In this document: positions 35,206 through 42,985 of the stretch, piece by piece
How positions within the stretch are numbered: the stretch's first letter is position 1
Layout: every line of letters begins with the position of its first letter
Source of the DNA: Haloglomus halophilum
GTDB lineage: Archaea > Halobacteriota > Halobacteria > Halobacteriales > Haloarculaceae
Reading direction: 5' to 3'
Length of the DNA stretch: 64,000 nt
NCBI RefSeq assembly: GCF_024298885.1
Contig: NZ_CP101166.1
Coordinates: 2,851,149-2,915,148, forward strand
Notes under the pieces: model-generated
Seen by the model: only the letters and a program-made list of their open reading frames with translations
What the model was told of the DNA's origin: nothing
Databases searched by the model: none
Made by a program: the position numbers and the translations under genes

Positions 35206-36234
35206 ATGGCCCTCCATCCCATAGACGACCTCGACGATGCGCTCGAGGCCACGAGATCGTTCCTCACCCCAGTCGAGCCGCGGACCTGGCTGAAACTCGC
35301 CCTGATCGCGTTCTTCGTTGGCGTCCCCGGTGCCAGCTTCCCCGGGTTCCAGACCTCCGGGAGCGGGACCGGCAGTGGTGAGCCCATCCCGCCGGGATCC
35401 ACCCCGAACGTCGATATCGGGCCACAGCTCTGGCTCGTCGTGGGTGCCGTCGTCGCTGCCGTTCTCCTCCTGGGACTTCTCTTCCTGTTCGTCTCGTCGG
35501 TGATGGAGTTCGTGCTGGTGGACGCGGTGCGGTCGGAGACGGTCGCGCTGCGCCGGTTCTGGTCCGACCGGTGGCGACAGGGCGCCCGCCTGTTCGGCTT
35601 CCGGCTGGTGCTCGGTGTCGTCGTCCTCGGGAGCCTCCTGCTCGTCATCGGCCCGGTCGTCCTCTCGGCGCTGGATATCGGACCGGCCAGCATCGGCGTC
35701 TCGCTCGCGTTCCTGTTGCTCCTGATCCCGGTGTTCCTGGTCCTTTCCCTCGTCGCCGCCCTCGTCAACGCGTTCACCACCGCCTTCGTCGTCCCCATCA
35801 TGATGGCCGAGGACCGCGGCGTCCTCTCGGGGTGGCGGCGGCTCTGGTCGTCGCTCCGGGGCGAGTGGAAGCAGTACCTCGCGTACGCGGTCGTCGGGTT
35901 CCTCCTCTCGGCGACCGCCGGCGTCCTCGTCGGCATCGTGGTCGCGCTCGCCGCGCTCGTGCTGTTGCTCCCGTTCGGCATCCTGTTCGCGGTCGGCTTC
36001 GGCGTCTTCCTGGTGGCCGAACCAGTCGGTCTCGCCGTCTTCGTCGTCCTGGGCGCCCTGTTCCTGTTGGCTGTCCTCGCCGCGTTCGCGCTGGCGCAGG
36101 TTCCGGTCGTGACCTACCTCCGCTACTACTCGCTGCTGGTCCTGGGCGACATCGAGTCGGACCTCGACCTCGTTCCCGAGCAGAGAGCGGCGGTGCGGGA
36201 CACGGACGAGTCTGGTGGTGAGGTGACTCCGTGA
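35206..36234 (+). CDS. Polytopic membrane protein (DUF7544-like)
   Basis: A 342-residue protein with about six to seven membrane spans: ~25-42, 75-105, 140-165, 170-200, ~235-270 and ~275-305. A Gly/Ser/Pro-rich external loop (~47-70) follows helix 1. The N-terminus HPIDDLDDALEATRSFLTP and the cytoplasmic DRWRQGARLFGFRL and GWRRLWSSLRGEWKQYLAY segments are the recognisable features of a haloarchaeal family, DUF7544 if I recall correctly. The function is unknown. No operon partner is evident: deoC begins 130 bases downstream. Confidence 0.7.
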   Translation: MALHPIDDLDDALEATRSFLTPVEPRTWLKLALIAFFVGVPGASFPGFQTSGSGTGSGEPIPPGSTPNVDIGPQLWLVVGAVVAAVLLLGLLFLFVSSVMEFVLVDAVRSETVALRRFWSDRWRQGARLFGFRLVLGVVVLGSLLLVIGPVVLSALDIGPASIGVSLAFLLLLIPVFLVLSLVAALVNAFTTAFVVPIMMAEDRGVLSGWRRLWSSLRGEWKQYLAYAVVGFLLSATAGVLVGIVVALAALVLLLPFGILFAVGFGVFLVAEPVGLAVFVVLGALFLLAVLAAFALAQVPVVTYLRYYSLLVLGDIESDLDLVPEQRAAVRDTDESGGEVTP

Positions 36235-36363
36235 CACCCGGTGTCGGGCCTCGTGTTCGAACCGCCGGACCTGCTGGGCCGGCCGGCACCCGCGGCATGC
36301 GAGACGAGTGAGGGGCACCGTCCCCCCGAAACACGGAAGCCGCTCGCCCGAGTCGCTTCGCGC

Positions 36364-37029
36364 ATGGACGCCGAGACCCTGCGCGCCGAGCCCGAGCGGG
36401 TGGTGGAGCTCATCGACCACACGAACGTGGAGCCGGACTCGACCGAGGCCGAGGTCCGCGAGCTCTGCGAGGAGGTGCTGGAGTACGGCTTCAACGCTGC
36501 CTGCGTGGTTCCGTATCACGCCGAACTGGCGTCGGATATCCTCGGCGACGAGGCCGACGTGGTGGTCGTCGTCGGCTTCCCGTACGGGGTCCAGAACTCG
36601 TCGGCGAAGCGGGCCGAGGTCGAGGAACTGCTCCAGTACGCCGACGAGCTGGACATGGTGATGAACCGGACGGCGTTCACGAACGGGAACTACGAGTACG
36701 TCGTCAACGACATCCGGGCCGTGAAGCAGGCCGTCGGGGAGCAGACGCTCAAGTGCATCATCGAGTCGCCGACGCTGAGCGACGAGGCGATCCGCCACGC
36801 CTCGGAACTCGTCGACGAGGGTGGTGCGGACTTCGTCAAGACCGCCGTCGGCTACGAGGGCGGCTGTGACACCGACGAGGTCCGGGCGATGCGCGAGGCC
36901 GTCGGCCCCGACATGGGCGTGAAGGCCTCCGGCGGCATCCACTCCTTCGAGGAGGTCGTGGAGATGGTCGAGGCCGGCGCGACCCGTATCGGTGCCTCGT
37001 CGGGCGTCGACATCTACGAGTCGATATAG
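36364..37029 (+). CDS. deoC: Deoxyribose-phosphate aldolase
   Basis: A 221-residue class I aldolase splitting 2-deoxyribose 5-phosphate to glyceraldehyde 3-phosphate and acetaldehyde. Motifs: LIDHTNVEPDSTEAEV, FNAACVVPYHAELA, VVVVGFPYGVQNSSAKRAEV, DMVMNRTAFTNGNYEYV, Schiff-base Lys in DFVKTAVGYEGGC, and second Lys in MGVKASGGIHSFEEV. The Lys segment reads KTAVGY rather than the common KTSTGF. The start at ATG 36364 fits the family N-terminus. No other nucleoside-degradation gene is adjacent. Confidence 0.93.
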   Translation: MDAETLRAEPERVVELIDHTNVEPDSTEAEVRELCEEVLEYGFNAACVVPYHAELASDILGDEADVVVVVGFPYGVQNSSAKRAEVEELLQYADELDMVMNRTAFTNGNYEYVVNDIRAVKQAVGEQTLKCIIESPTLSDEAIRHASELVDEGGADFVKTAVGYEGGCDTDEVRAMREAVGPDMGVKASGGIHSFEEVVEMVEAGATRIGASSGVDIYESI

Positions 37030-37146
37030 GCGCGGGGGAGCCCACGGCGAGCTCTCGATATCGTCCACATACCCGATTTATCTCTGGCGATTTTATAAAT
37101 ATCTGGGGTTCTATGGTTTTGCAGCTCGGATTGCCGAATATTCCGA
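37030..37146. other. AT-rich convergent intergenic region
   Basis: 117 bases between the convergent deoC and permease genes, AT-rich around 37075-37110 with T-runs in both orientations. It is likely a bidirectional termination zone. The TTTTATAAATAT at 37090-37101 looks like a TATA element but faces no start codon. Confidence 0.45.
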
Positions 37147-38400
37147 CTACAGCAGCCCGTACAGGTAGACCCCAAGCAGTGCCACGGTAGTCACCAGCCC
37201 CGCCAGCGCGGTGACCGAGAGCCGCCCGACGGTGAGCGGCGCGGTGAAGCCCGACCGGTCGTCGGGGTGGTCGAAGCGGAGTTTCAGGAGCGCTACGTTC
37301 ACCATCACGAACACGACGAGCAGCGCGGCGTTCGCCAGCGCCGCCACCTGCCCGAGGTCGCCCAGCAGGACGAACGGTATCGTCAGGCCACCGACCAGCG
37401 CGACCGCGAGGTACGGGGTCCGACGGCCGGCATGGATGCGCGAGAACACTGTGGGGAACGAGCGGTACTCGCTCTTCGAGACGCCGTACAGCAGCCGCGA
37501 GGTCGAGACCAGCAGGATGAGGACCGTGTTCGCGGTCGAGGTGAGGGCGATGGCGCCCACGACGGACCCGGCGACCGCGCCGCTCCCGGCCTCCGCGACC
37601 AGCGCGAGCGGCGACGCCGACGCACCGAGCGCCCGCCAGTCGACGAGGCCGACCGCGGAGAACGCCACCAGCACGTACAGTACCGTCGTGATACCGATGG
37701 AGAGCAGGATGGCCCGTGGCACCGTCCGGGTCGCGTCCCGGGTCTCCTCGGCGACGTTGACGATGGAGCCGAAGCCGAGGTAGGCGAAGAAGACGAGGAA
37801 GGTCGCGGCGACGATGCCCGAGCCGCCGAACGGCGCGTCCAGGACCGCGACCGAGCCCCACGTGTTCCGGCCGAGCCAGATGATCAGTGCGAGCCCGCCC
37901 ACCTCGGCGACCGTGAACAGCACGTTGAGCTTCGCCGACAGCTCGATGCCCCAGAAGTTGACCGCCGAGGCCAGCACCACCAGCGCGAGCGCGGTCAGCG
38001 CCGGCGACACGTCGGTGAACGCGGTCAGGTACCCCGAGAACGCGAGCGCGACGGCCGCGGCCGAGACGGCGCCGACGAACACCCGCAGCACCGCCACGAC
38101 CTCCGCGAGGCGCTTGCTCCGGAGCGACTCCCGGACGTAGACGTAGTCTCCCTCGCCCTTCGGGTACCGTGAGGCGAGTTCCGCGTAGCTCAGCCCGGTG
38201 AGGCCGGCGACGACGGCGGCCGCGAGGAAGGCGAGCGGAACGGACTCCCCGGCGACGGCGGTGGCCTCGCCGAGGATGGCGTAGATGCCCGCCCCGAGGA
38301 TGAGACCGACACCGTACACCGTGACCTCGAACAGCCCGAGTTCGCGGCTGAGAGAGGGAGTAGCGGCCTCGCTCGCGCCCGGGCCCTCGGGCGCGCTCAC
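37147..38400 (-). CDS. APC-family amino acid permease
   Basis: A 417-residue transporter of about 12 helices, starting at GTG (complement 38398-38400). The helix 1 signature is VTVYGVGLILGAGIYAILGEA with the unwound GxGxxxG substrate site; helix 2 follows with SYAELASRYPKGEGDYVYVRE, and helix 6 with FLVFFAYLGFGSIVNVAEETRDATRTVPRAI. Such proteins import amino acids or related amines by cation symport or exchange; the substrate is not identifiable. No C-terminal USP domain is attached, unlike many archaeal members. Confidence 0.88.
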   Translation of the reverse strand: MSAPEGPGASEAATPSLSRELGLFEVTVYGVGLILGAGIYAILGEATAVAGESVPLAFLAAAVVAGLTGLSYAELASRYPKGEGDYVYVRESLRSKRLAEVVAVLRVFVGAVSAAAVALAFSGYLTAFTDVSPALTALALVVLASAVNFWGIELSAKLNVLFTVAEVGGLALIIWLGRNTWGSVAVLDAPFGGSGIVAATFLVFFAYLGFGSIVNVAEETRDATRTVPRAILLSIGITTVLYVLVAFSAVGLVDWRALGASASPLALVAEAGSGAVAGSVVGAIALTSTANTVLILLVSTSRLLYGVSKSEYRSFPTVFSRIHAGRRTPYLAVALVGGLTIPFVLLGDLGQVAALANAALLVVFVMVNVALLKLRFDHPDDRSGFTAPLTVGRLSVTALAGLVTTVALLGVYLYGLL

Positions 38401-38598
38401 GCGACACCACCGCCGTCCCCTCGCGGACGCCCACCATCCACGCGCGTACGCCCCTCGTCTCCTCCGTGATGGCGACGGTGACCCGGTTCGGACGACATAT
38501 CCATGCTCGACTGTGGCGGGGGACAACTTCGCTACGGTTCCAGTTCTCGCGGGGCGAGAGCCGGCGGAGGGCATAAACCCCGTCCAGGTGTCGGCCAG

Positions 38599-38838
38599 CT
38601 GAACGAGCTCCTCGGCTTCGAGATAACCTTCGTCGAGTGGCTGGCCATCGGGCTGCCGATGGTCGTCCTGCTGCTCCCGGACGCGACGCCACCCAACGCC
38701 ATCGTCTTCGGCGCCGGCTACGTCGAGCGCGACCACATGCTGCGAGCGGGCGTGCTGCTGGACGCCGTCGTCATCCTGCTGACGACCGGCGCCGCCTACC
38801 TGCTCATCCGGTTCCTCTGGCCGCACGTGCTGACGTGA
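38599..38838 (+). pseudogene. Remnant of an SLC13/DASS-type anion carrier
   Basis: The ~79-residue frame reads GFEITFVEWLAIGLPMVVLLL and then PDATPPNAIVFGAGYVERDHMLRAG, followed by a closing helix ending in HVLT. The second part is the C-terminal signature of divalent anion:Na+ symporters (usually LPVATPPNAIVFG). The first resembles the helix that in those ~450-residue carriers follows the N-terminal TPPN motif (FLEWxxxGLP). The two are fused, so both ends of a carrier seem joined by an internal deletion. No good ATG exists before the conserved part. A TATA-like ATAAACC at 38573-38579 leaves open that it is still expressed as a small membrane protein. Confidence 0.6.
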
Positions 38839-38919
38839 CCATCGGCGTCGACCACAGCTCGTGACCCACTGCCCGGAAGACACACCACGCTTTAGATGCG
38901 TCCGGGCGCACCCGGGGGT

Positions 38920-39210
38920 ATGGCGCCCATTCGCCGGCTGGTGCTGGACGTGCTGAAGCCACACGAGCCCTCGGTGCTGGAGTTCAGCCGACGGGTCGGG
39001 GACGTCGAGAGTGTCGAGGCGGTCAACGCCTCGCTCATCGAACTCGACAACGAGGTGCAGAACCTGAAACTCACGTTCGAGGGCACGGACCTCGAGTTCG
39101 ACTCGGTTCGGGACGCCATCGAGGGACAGGGCGGCACCGTCCACTCCGTCGACCAGGTGGCCTGTGGCGACTACGTCGTTCAGGAACGACCGACGCCGCA
39201 GGACCGCTGA
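38920..39210 (+). CDS. DUF211 family protein
   Basis: The 96-residue protein starts at ATG 38920 (MAPIRRLVLDVLKPHEPSV). The pattern RLVLDVLKPHEPSVLEFSRRV, then VNASLIELDNEVQNLKLTFEG, then AIEGQGGTVHSVDQVACGD is that of DUF211, a small ferredoxin-like fold found across archaea that assembles into oligomers. The function is unknown. A TTTAGA element at 38891-38896 gives an almost leaderless transcript. The next gene, for a VIT1-like membrane protein, starts 3 bases after its stop, so the two are co-transcribed. Confidence 0.85.
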   Translation: MAPIRRLVLDVLKPHEPSVLEFSRRVGDVESVEAVNASLIELDNEVQNLKLTFEGTDLEFDSVRDAIEGQGGTVHSVDQVACGDYVVQERPTPQDR

Positions 39211-39213
39211 ACC

Positions 39214-39795
39214 GTGCCGCCACTCCGAGAGCGGTTGTCACAGATCCTCGGACGGAAGGACGTCCTCCCCATCGCCCGGCGCTACTTCGTCTCCAACGGG
39301 TTCGACGGCACCCTCACCTGCATCGGCGTCGTCGTCGGCGCGGTCCTGTCGGGCATCCCGGACGGCGCGACGGTCATCAAGATCGGCCTCGGTGCCGCGG
39401 TCGGGCTGGGGACCTCGGCGGTCTGGAGCGTCTGGGAGATCGAACGCGCCGAGACGAAGGCGGAGATCCTCCGGATGGAGAAGGCGATGCTCACCGACCT
39501 CGACGACACCCGCATCCAGCGCGAACGGTCGACCGCCCGCCTCCTCCACGCAGTGGCCAGCGGTATGGGGCCGATTCTCGGCATCCTCATCCCGCTCTCG
39601 CCGTTCCTGCTGGAGGGTGGCCTCCTGACGATGGTCGAAGCCGCCACCATCGCCGTCGGGCTCGGTATCGGTGTCCTCGGGGTCTTCGGCGCCTACATGG
39701 GCTCCATCTCGGGGCAGCGCTGGTACGTGGCTGCAGCACGGATGGCGCTCGCAGGCCTCGTGGTGGCCGTCGTCAACGTCTTCCTCCCCGGGTGA
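39214..39795 (+). CDS. VIT1/CCC1-like membrane protein
   Basis: This 193-residue protein starts at GTG 39214. It has the VIT/CCC1 opening RRYFVSNGFDGTLTCIGVVVGAVLSG, which holds the conserved Asp of the first helix, and about five helices (~28-50, 57-75, ~112-132, ~140-162 and ~168-190). A charged segment (~80-105) replaces the metal-binding cytoplasmic domain of eukaryotic VIT1. The family moves Fe2+/Mn2+ out of the cytosol. The substrate here is inferred from family only. It is in an operon with the DUF211 gene. Confidence 0.7.
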   Translation: MPPLRERLSQILGRKDVLPIARRYFVSNGFDGTLTCIGVVVGAVLSGIPDGATVIKIGLGAAVGLGTSAVWSVWEIERAETKAEILRMEKAMLTDLDDTRIQRERSTARLLHAVASGMGPILGILIPLSPFLLEGGLLTMVEAATIAVGLGIGVLGVFGAYMGSISGQRWYVAAARMALAGLVVAVVNVFLPG

Positions 39796-39891
39796 CGACT
39801 CGGACTCGCATCCACAAACAGTCTTTCGCTGTTTCCAAAACACTGCGGATCACCTGTACTCCATTCCCGACCTCCGTGCTTCCCTCCGACT

Positions 39892-41238
39892 ATGTCAGAG
39901 ACGTTCGTCGTCATCGGCGGTGACGCGGCAGGAATGAGCGCAGCGAGCAAGGCCAAGCGCGAGAACCCGGACCTCGACATCGTCGTCTTCGAGAAGGGCG
40001 AGTGGGTGTCGTACGCGGCCTGCGGGATGCCGTACTACGTGAAGGACGAGATCGAGGAGCTGGAGGACCTCGTGCAGGTGACCGCCGAGGAGTTCCGCGA
40101 GGAGCGCGACATCGACCTGCGGACGGGCCACGAGGTCGTCGGAATCGACCCCGAGGCCCGCACCGTACGGGTCGAGGGCGACGGTGAGACGTTCGACCAG
40201 CCGTACGACCAGCTCCTCATCGCGACCGGCGCGCACGCCATCGAGCCGCCGTTCGACGGCATCGACCTCGACGGCGTGTTCACCATCCACGACATGGACC
40301 ACGCCGACGCCATCCAGGACTACGTCACGGAGGCGGAGCCACAGACCGCCGCCATCGTCGGCGGAGGGTACGTCGGCATCGAGATGGCCGAGGCGCTCGA
40401 CGAGCGTGGCCTCGAGGTCCACATGTACGAGATGCTGCCACACGTCCTCCAGCCGTTCGGGGAGTCCGTGGCAACCGTCGTCGAGGACCACCTCCGGGAG
40501 CAGGACATCCACCTCCACCTCGACACGGCCGTCCAGGGGTTCACCGGTGACGGCGCCGTCGACGGCGTGGCGCTGGAGGCGGAGACGGTTCCGGCTGACA
40601 TCGTGGTCGTCGGCGTCGGCGTGGCGCCGAACACGGCACTCGCCGAGGACGCCGGCATCGAGGTCGGCGAGACGGGCGCCATCGCCACGGACGCCTACGG
40701 GCGGACGAACTTCGACCGCATCTACGCCGCCGGCGACTGCGCGGAGGCCCACAACGTGGTCACCGACGCGCCCGACCACGTGCCGCTCGCACTGACCGCG
40801 AACCGCGCCGGCCGCGCCATCGGGCAGACCGTGACCGGGACGCCGACCGAGGTCGGCGGGATGGCGGGGACGGCCATCGTCAAGGCGTTCGACATCGGCG
40901 CGGCCCGGACGGGCCTCACCGACGAGGAGCAGGCCCGCGACGCGGGCTTCGACCCGGTCTCCGTGGAGATACAGGCCTCCTCGCGGGCCCACTACTACCC
41001 TGGTGCGGAGGAACTGACCGTGATGCTCATGGCCGACCGGGAGAGCGGCCGGGTCATCGGCGCCAGTATCGTCGGCCGTGAGGGTGTGAAGCGCATCGAC
41101 ACCGTCGCCACCGCGCTGCACGGGGGAATGACCGTCGAGGACGTCGAGAACCTCGACCTGGCCTACGCGCCACCGTTCAGCCCGGTCTGGGACCCCGTCG
41201 CCACCGCTGCACGCGTACTGAGTGGAAAGGTCGATTGA
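39892..41238 (+). CDS. CoA-disulfide reductase-like FAD-dependent oxidoreductase
   Basis: A 448-residue flavoprotein of the single-cysteine disulfide reductase group. FAD motif FVVIGGDAAGMSAASKAKR, active Cys44 in YAACGMPYYV, NAD(P)H motif AAIVGGGYVGIEMAEAL, the FAD-binding YAAGDCAEAHN, and a dimerisation domain to the C-terminus. Relatives are CoA-disulfide reductase, NADH oxidase and polysulfide/CoA-persulfide reductase (Npsr). A rhodanese domain, present in CoADR-RHD fusions, is absent. It lies just upstream of the sulfur locus, in keeping with a thiol or persulfide role, but no copy of the shared operator was found at its promoter. Confidence 0.85.
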   Translation: MSETFVVIGGDAAGMSAASKAKRENPDLDIVVFEKGEWVSYAACGMPYYVKDEIEELEDLVQVTAEEFREERDIDLRTGHEVVGIDPEARTVRVEGDGETFDQPYDQLLIATGAHAIEPPFDGIDLDGVFTIHDMDHADAIQDYVTEAEPQTAAIVGGGYVGIEMAEALDERGLEVHMYEMLPHVLQPFGESVATVVEDHLREQDIHLHLDTAVQGFTGDGAVDGVALEAETVPADIVVVGVGVAPNTALAEDAGIEVGETGAIATDAYGRTNFDRIYAAGDCAEAHNVVTDAPDHVPLALTANRAGRAIGQTVTGTPTEVGGMAGTAIVKAFDIGAARTGLTDEEQARDAGFDPVSVEIQASSRAHYYPGAEELTVMLMADRESGRVIGASIVGREGVKRIDTVATALHGGMTVEDVENLDLAYAPPFSPVWDPVATAARVLSGKVD

Positions 41239-41343
41239 ATCGCAGATAATATATTTATCCGAACAGCAGCCAGACTAACCCGCCCCTTCGACCCCTGCAG
41301 CTGATATAATCGCATCTTCCGGCTGGCAACAACGTTCGCAGCC

Positions 41344-41742
41344 TCAGCTCGGGAGTTCGACGCTGCCGGTACCTTCGTACTTGTCCTCGAACTCGCGGAT
41401 GAGCTGGCCCATCTTCGCGTACCAGTCGTTGAGCATCCGCTGCATGTCGGCGGACATCTGCTGGGCGTCGGTGGGGTAGTAGACGTGGTAGTAGCCGCCG
41501 TGGTCGTAGTTGATCTGTTCCTTCTGGACGAAGCCGGCCTTCAGGAGCCGCTGGACCGCACGGTAGGCCGTCGAGTGTTCGCGGTCGACCACGTCGGCGA
41601 GTTCGTCCACCGTCATCGCCTCCTCCGCGTCGACGAGGGCCTGGAAGCAGTCCTTGTCGAGCTGCTTGAGCCCGTGGAAGCACTCCAGCAGCCCCTCACA
41701 CTCCATGTCCTGCTGGAGTTGCTCTGACATCGGGTCTGGCAT
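41344..41742 (-). CDS. Winged-helix regulator with CX5C motif, copy 1
   Basis: A 132-residue regulator. The N-terminus MECEGLLECFHGLKQLD holds Cys15 and Cys21 (CX5C). A winged helix spans ~25-85 with recognition helix DREHSTAYRAVQRLLKAGFV and wing HGGYYHVYYP. A C-terminal dimerisation helix LNDWYAKMGQLIREFEDKYEGT follows. Cys32 is extra compared with its paralogue. The TrmB/MarR-like fold binds DNA as a dimer, and the paired Cys could be oxidised or persulfidated by reactive sulfur. That is inference from the motif and the neighbouring genes. Tandem with its paralogue at 41860-42261, same direction, 117 bases apart. TTTTAA at 41772-41777 may be its TATA. Confidence 0.82.
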   Translation of the reverse strand: MPDPMSEQLQQDMECEGLLECFHGLKQLDKDCFQALVDAEEAMTVDELADVVDREHSTAYRAVQRLLKAGFVQKEQINYDHGGYYHVYYPTDAQQMSADMQRMLNDWYAKMGQLIREFEDKYEGTGSVELPS

Positions 41743-41859
41743 CGGTATCGGAGAACAGTTGGTGTTGTGCGGTTAAAATGTTTGCGCGATTTTTGCACAA
41801 GCAACAAGACACCGGAGACGGTCCCGAGCCGAGGCCGAGAGGAAGTCGCGCGGATACCG

Positions 41860-42261
41860 TTACTGCTCGATAGGGGGCTCCGGTTCCGTGCCCTCGTACT
41901 TGTCCTCGAACTCGCGGATGAGCTGGCCCATCTTCGCGTACCAGTCGTTGAGCAGCCGCTGCATCTCCCCGGCCATCTCCGACCCGCCAGCGGGCCGGTA
42001 GACGTGACAGTATCCACCCTGGTCGTAGTTGATCTGCTCCTTCCGGATGAGACCAGCATCGAGGAGGCGCTGGATCGACCGGTAGGCGGTCGAGCGCTCG
42101 CGCTCGACGGCCGCGGCGATCTCGTCGACCGTGAGCGCCTCATCGGCGTTGGTCAGGACGCCGAACACCTCGCGGTCCAGTCCTTTCAGGCCGTGGAAGC
42201 ACTCCAGCAGCCCCTCGCACTCCATGTCCTGCTGGAGGTAGTCCGTCATGGCGTCGGGCAT
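41860..42261 (-). CDS. Winged-helix regulator with CX5C motif, copy 2
   Basis: A 133-residue paralogue of the 41344 protein. They share MECEGLLECFHGLK (Cys15 and Cys21 conserved) and the STAYR recognition helix. The C-terminal helix from LLNDWYAKM to DKYEGT is nearly identical, while the wing reads GGYCHVYRP with an added Cys. Divergence in the recognition-helix flanks suggests related but not identical DNA targets. Its own promoter has TATAAAAT at 42290-42297 (minus-strand reading ATTTTATA) directly followed upstream by a copy of the inverted repeat at 42295-42315, so auto-regulation is likely. Confidence 0.82.
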   Translation of the reverse strand: MPDAMTDYLQQDMECEGLLECFHGLKGLDREVFGVLTNADEALTVDEIAAAVERERSTAYRSIQRLLDAGLIRKEQINYDQGGYCHVYRPAGGSEMAGEMQRLLNDWYAKMGQLIREFEDKYEGTEPEPPIEQ

Positions 42262-42294
42262 TCGTGTTCGAGACGAGGGGTTCGAGCAGTATAA

Positions 42295-42315
42295 AATTGT
42301 GGATATTTCCCAATA
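42295..42315 (-). promoter_or_regulatory. Sulfur-regulon operator candidate, site A
   Basis: Half-sites AATTG and CAATA with an 11-base spacer ending in TCC. It abuts the upstream side of the TATA element of the copy 2 regulator gene. One mismatch from TATTG-N11-CAATA. Confidence 0.6.
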
Positions 42316-42364
42316 CAGCCAGATTCGAACGACGCATACGAGTCACCCGTCGACGGTCACCGGG

Positions 42365-42571
42365 CTAGTCCTCGGCGTAGCACAGCGTCCGGCGACACTC
42401 CGGACAGACGTAGGGGACGGGCGTGAGTATCTCGTCCGCGCGCAGGCTCCCGAGGAAACCCTCGGAGGACGAGGTCGAGACGATGGCGAGCTCACCCGCC
42501 AGGTCGGTCCCCTGCAGTTCCATCCGTTCGAGCGACACCTCGCAGTCGGGGCACGTCTTCTCGACAGCCAT
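42365..42571 (-). CDS. Small zinc-ribbon protein
   Basis: The 68-residue protein carries two CxxC pairs, CPDC near the N-terminus and CPEC near the C-terminus, plus a later Cys in RRTLCYAED. The ~45-residue middle holds IVSTSSSEGFLGSLRADE. This is a haloarchaeal small zinc-finger ('microprotein') layout. The function is unknown. A minus-strand TATA (TATAT at 42594-42600) gives a nearly leaderless transcript. It lies between the tandem regulators and the TauE genes, but no copy of the shared operator is at its promoter. Confidence 0.75.
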   Translation of the reverse strand: MAVEKTCPDCEVSLERMELQGTDLAGELAIVSTSSSEGFLGSLRADEILTPVPYVCPECRRTLCYAED

Positions 42572-42734
42572 GTATGGTGATGGGAATTCTCAGAGATATA
42601 TTTTGCCGACTTCGGGCAGGAGCAGCGCGCGCGAGAACTCACCGGAGACATCCATTCGGTACTCTTAGACGCCGTTCTCGGGCCGTAGTTATCCATAAGT
42701 TATGTCCAACCATGCGTAGCCTATCCCGACCTTG

Positions 42735-42755
42735 TATTGTGTGCTGTACCCAAAA
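42735..42755 (+). promoter_or_regulatory. Sulfur-regulon operator candidate, site B
   Basis: TATTG, an 11-base spacer ending in ACC, then CAAAA. A TTAAG element (42760-42764) follows, then the small membrane protein/TauE operon starting at 42834. One mismatch from the consensus halves. Confidence 0.55.
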
Positions 42756-42833
42756 CCGTTAAGTCCGGACATCGGTTATCCTCGCCTGCGCAGATTCCCA
42801 TGGAATACACAAGACTGTACGAGGTGTGCAACG

Positions 42834-42983
42834 ATGTTCGGTATTGAGAACTTGACGGGGCCGACGGGGGCCGCCATCCTCATCGGGGCGGTACTCCTCG
42901 AGGCACTCGTGTTGTACGTCGGGTACGGTGCACTGGAGAGCGTGCTCGGCCCGACCATCGCCAAGATACTCCGGGGTGAGTGA
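42834..42983 (+). CDS. 49-residue single-span membrane protein upstream of TauE
   Basis: The ATG at 42834 gives MFGIENLTGPTGAAILIGAV and a hydrophobic helix (~14-36) followed by a short tail GPTIAKILRGE. A longer upstream frame from 42732 is Cys/Arg/Pro-rich and crosses the promoter, so it is not used. The stop is 2 bases before ATG 42986 of the TauE-like gene. The pairing suggests a small accessory subunit of the exporter. I recall this arrangement from other haloarchaea (DUF7512-type), but no function is established to my knowledge. Confidence 0.72.
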   Translation: MFGIENLTGPTGAAILIGAVLLEALVLYVGYGALESVLGPTIAKILRGE

Positions 42984-42985
42984 AC

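Noticed and set aside
42732..42833. Longer start for the small membrane protein
   Set aside because: It would make the coding region overlap its own promoter and operator, and the added residues are Pro/Arg/Cys-rich with no conservation pattern.
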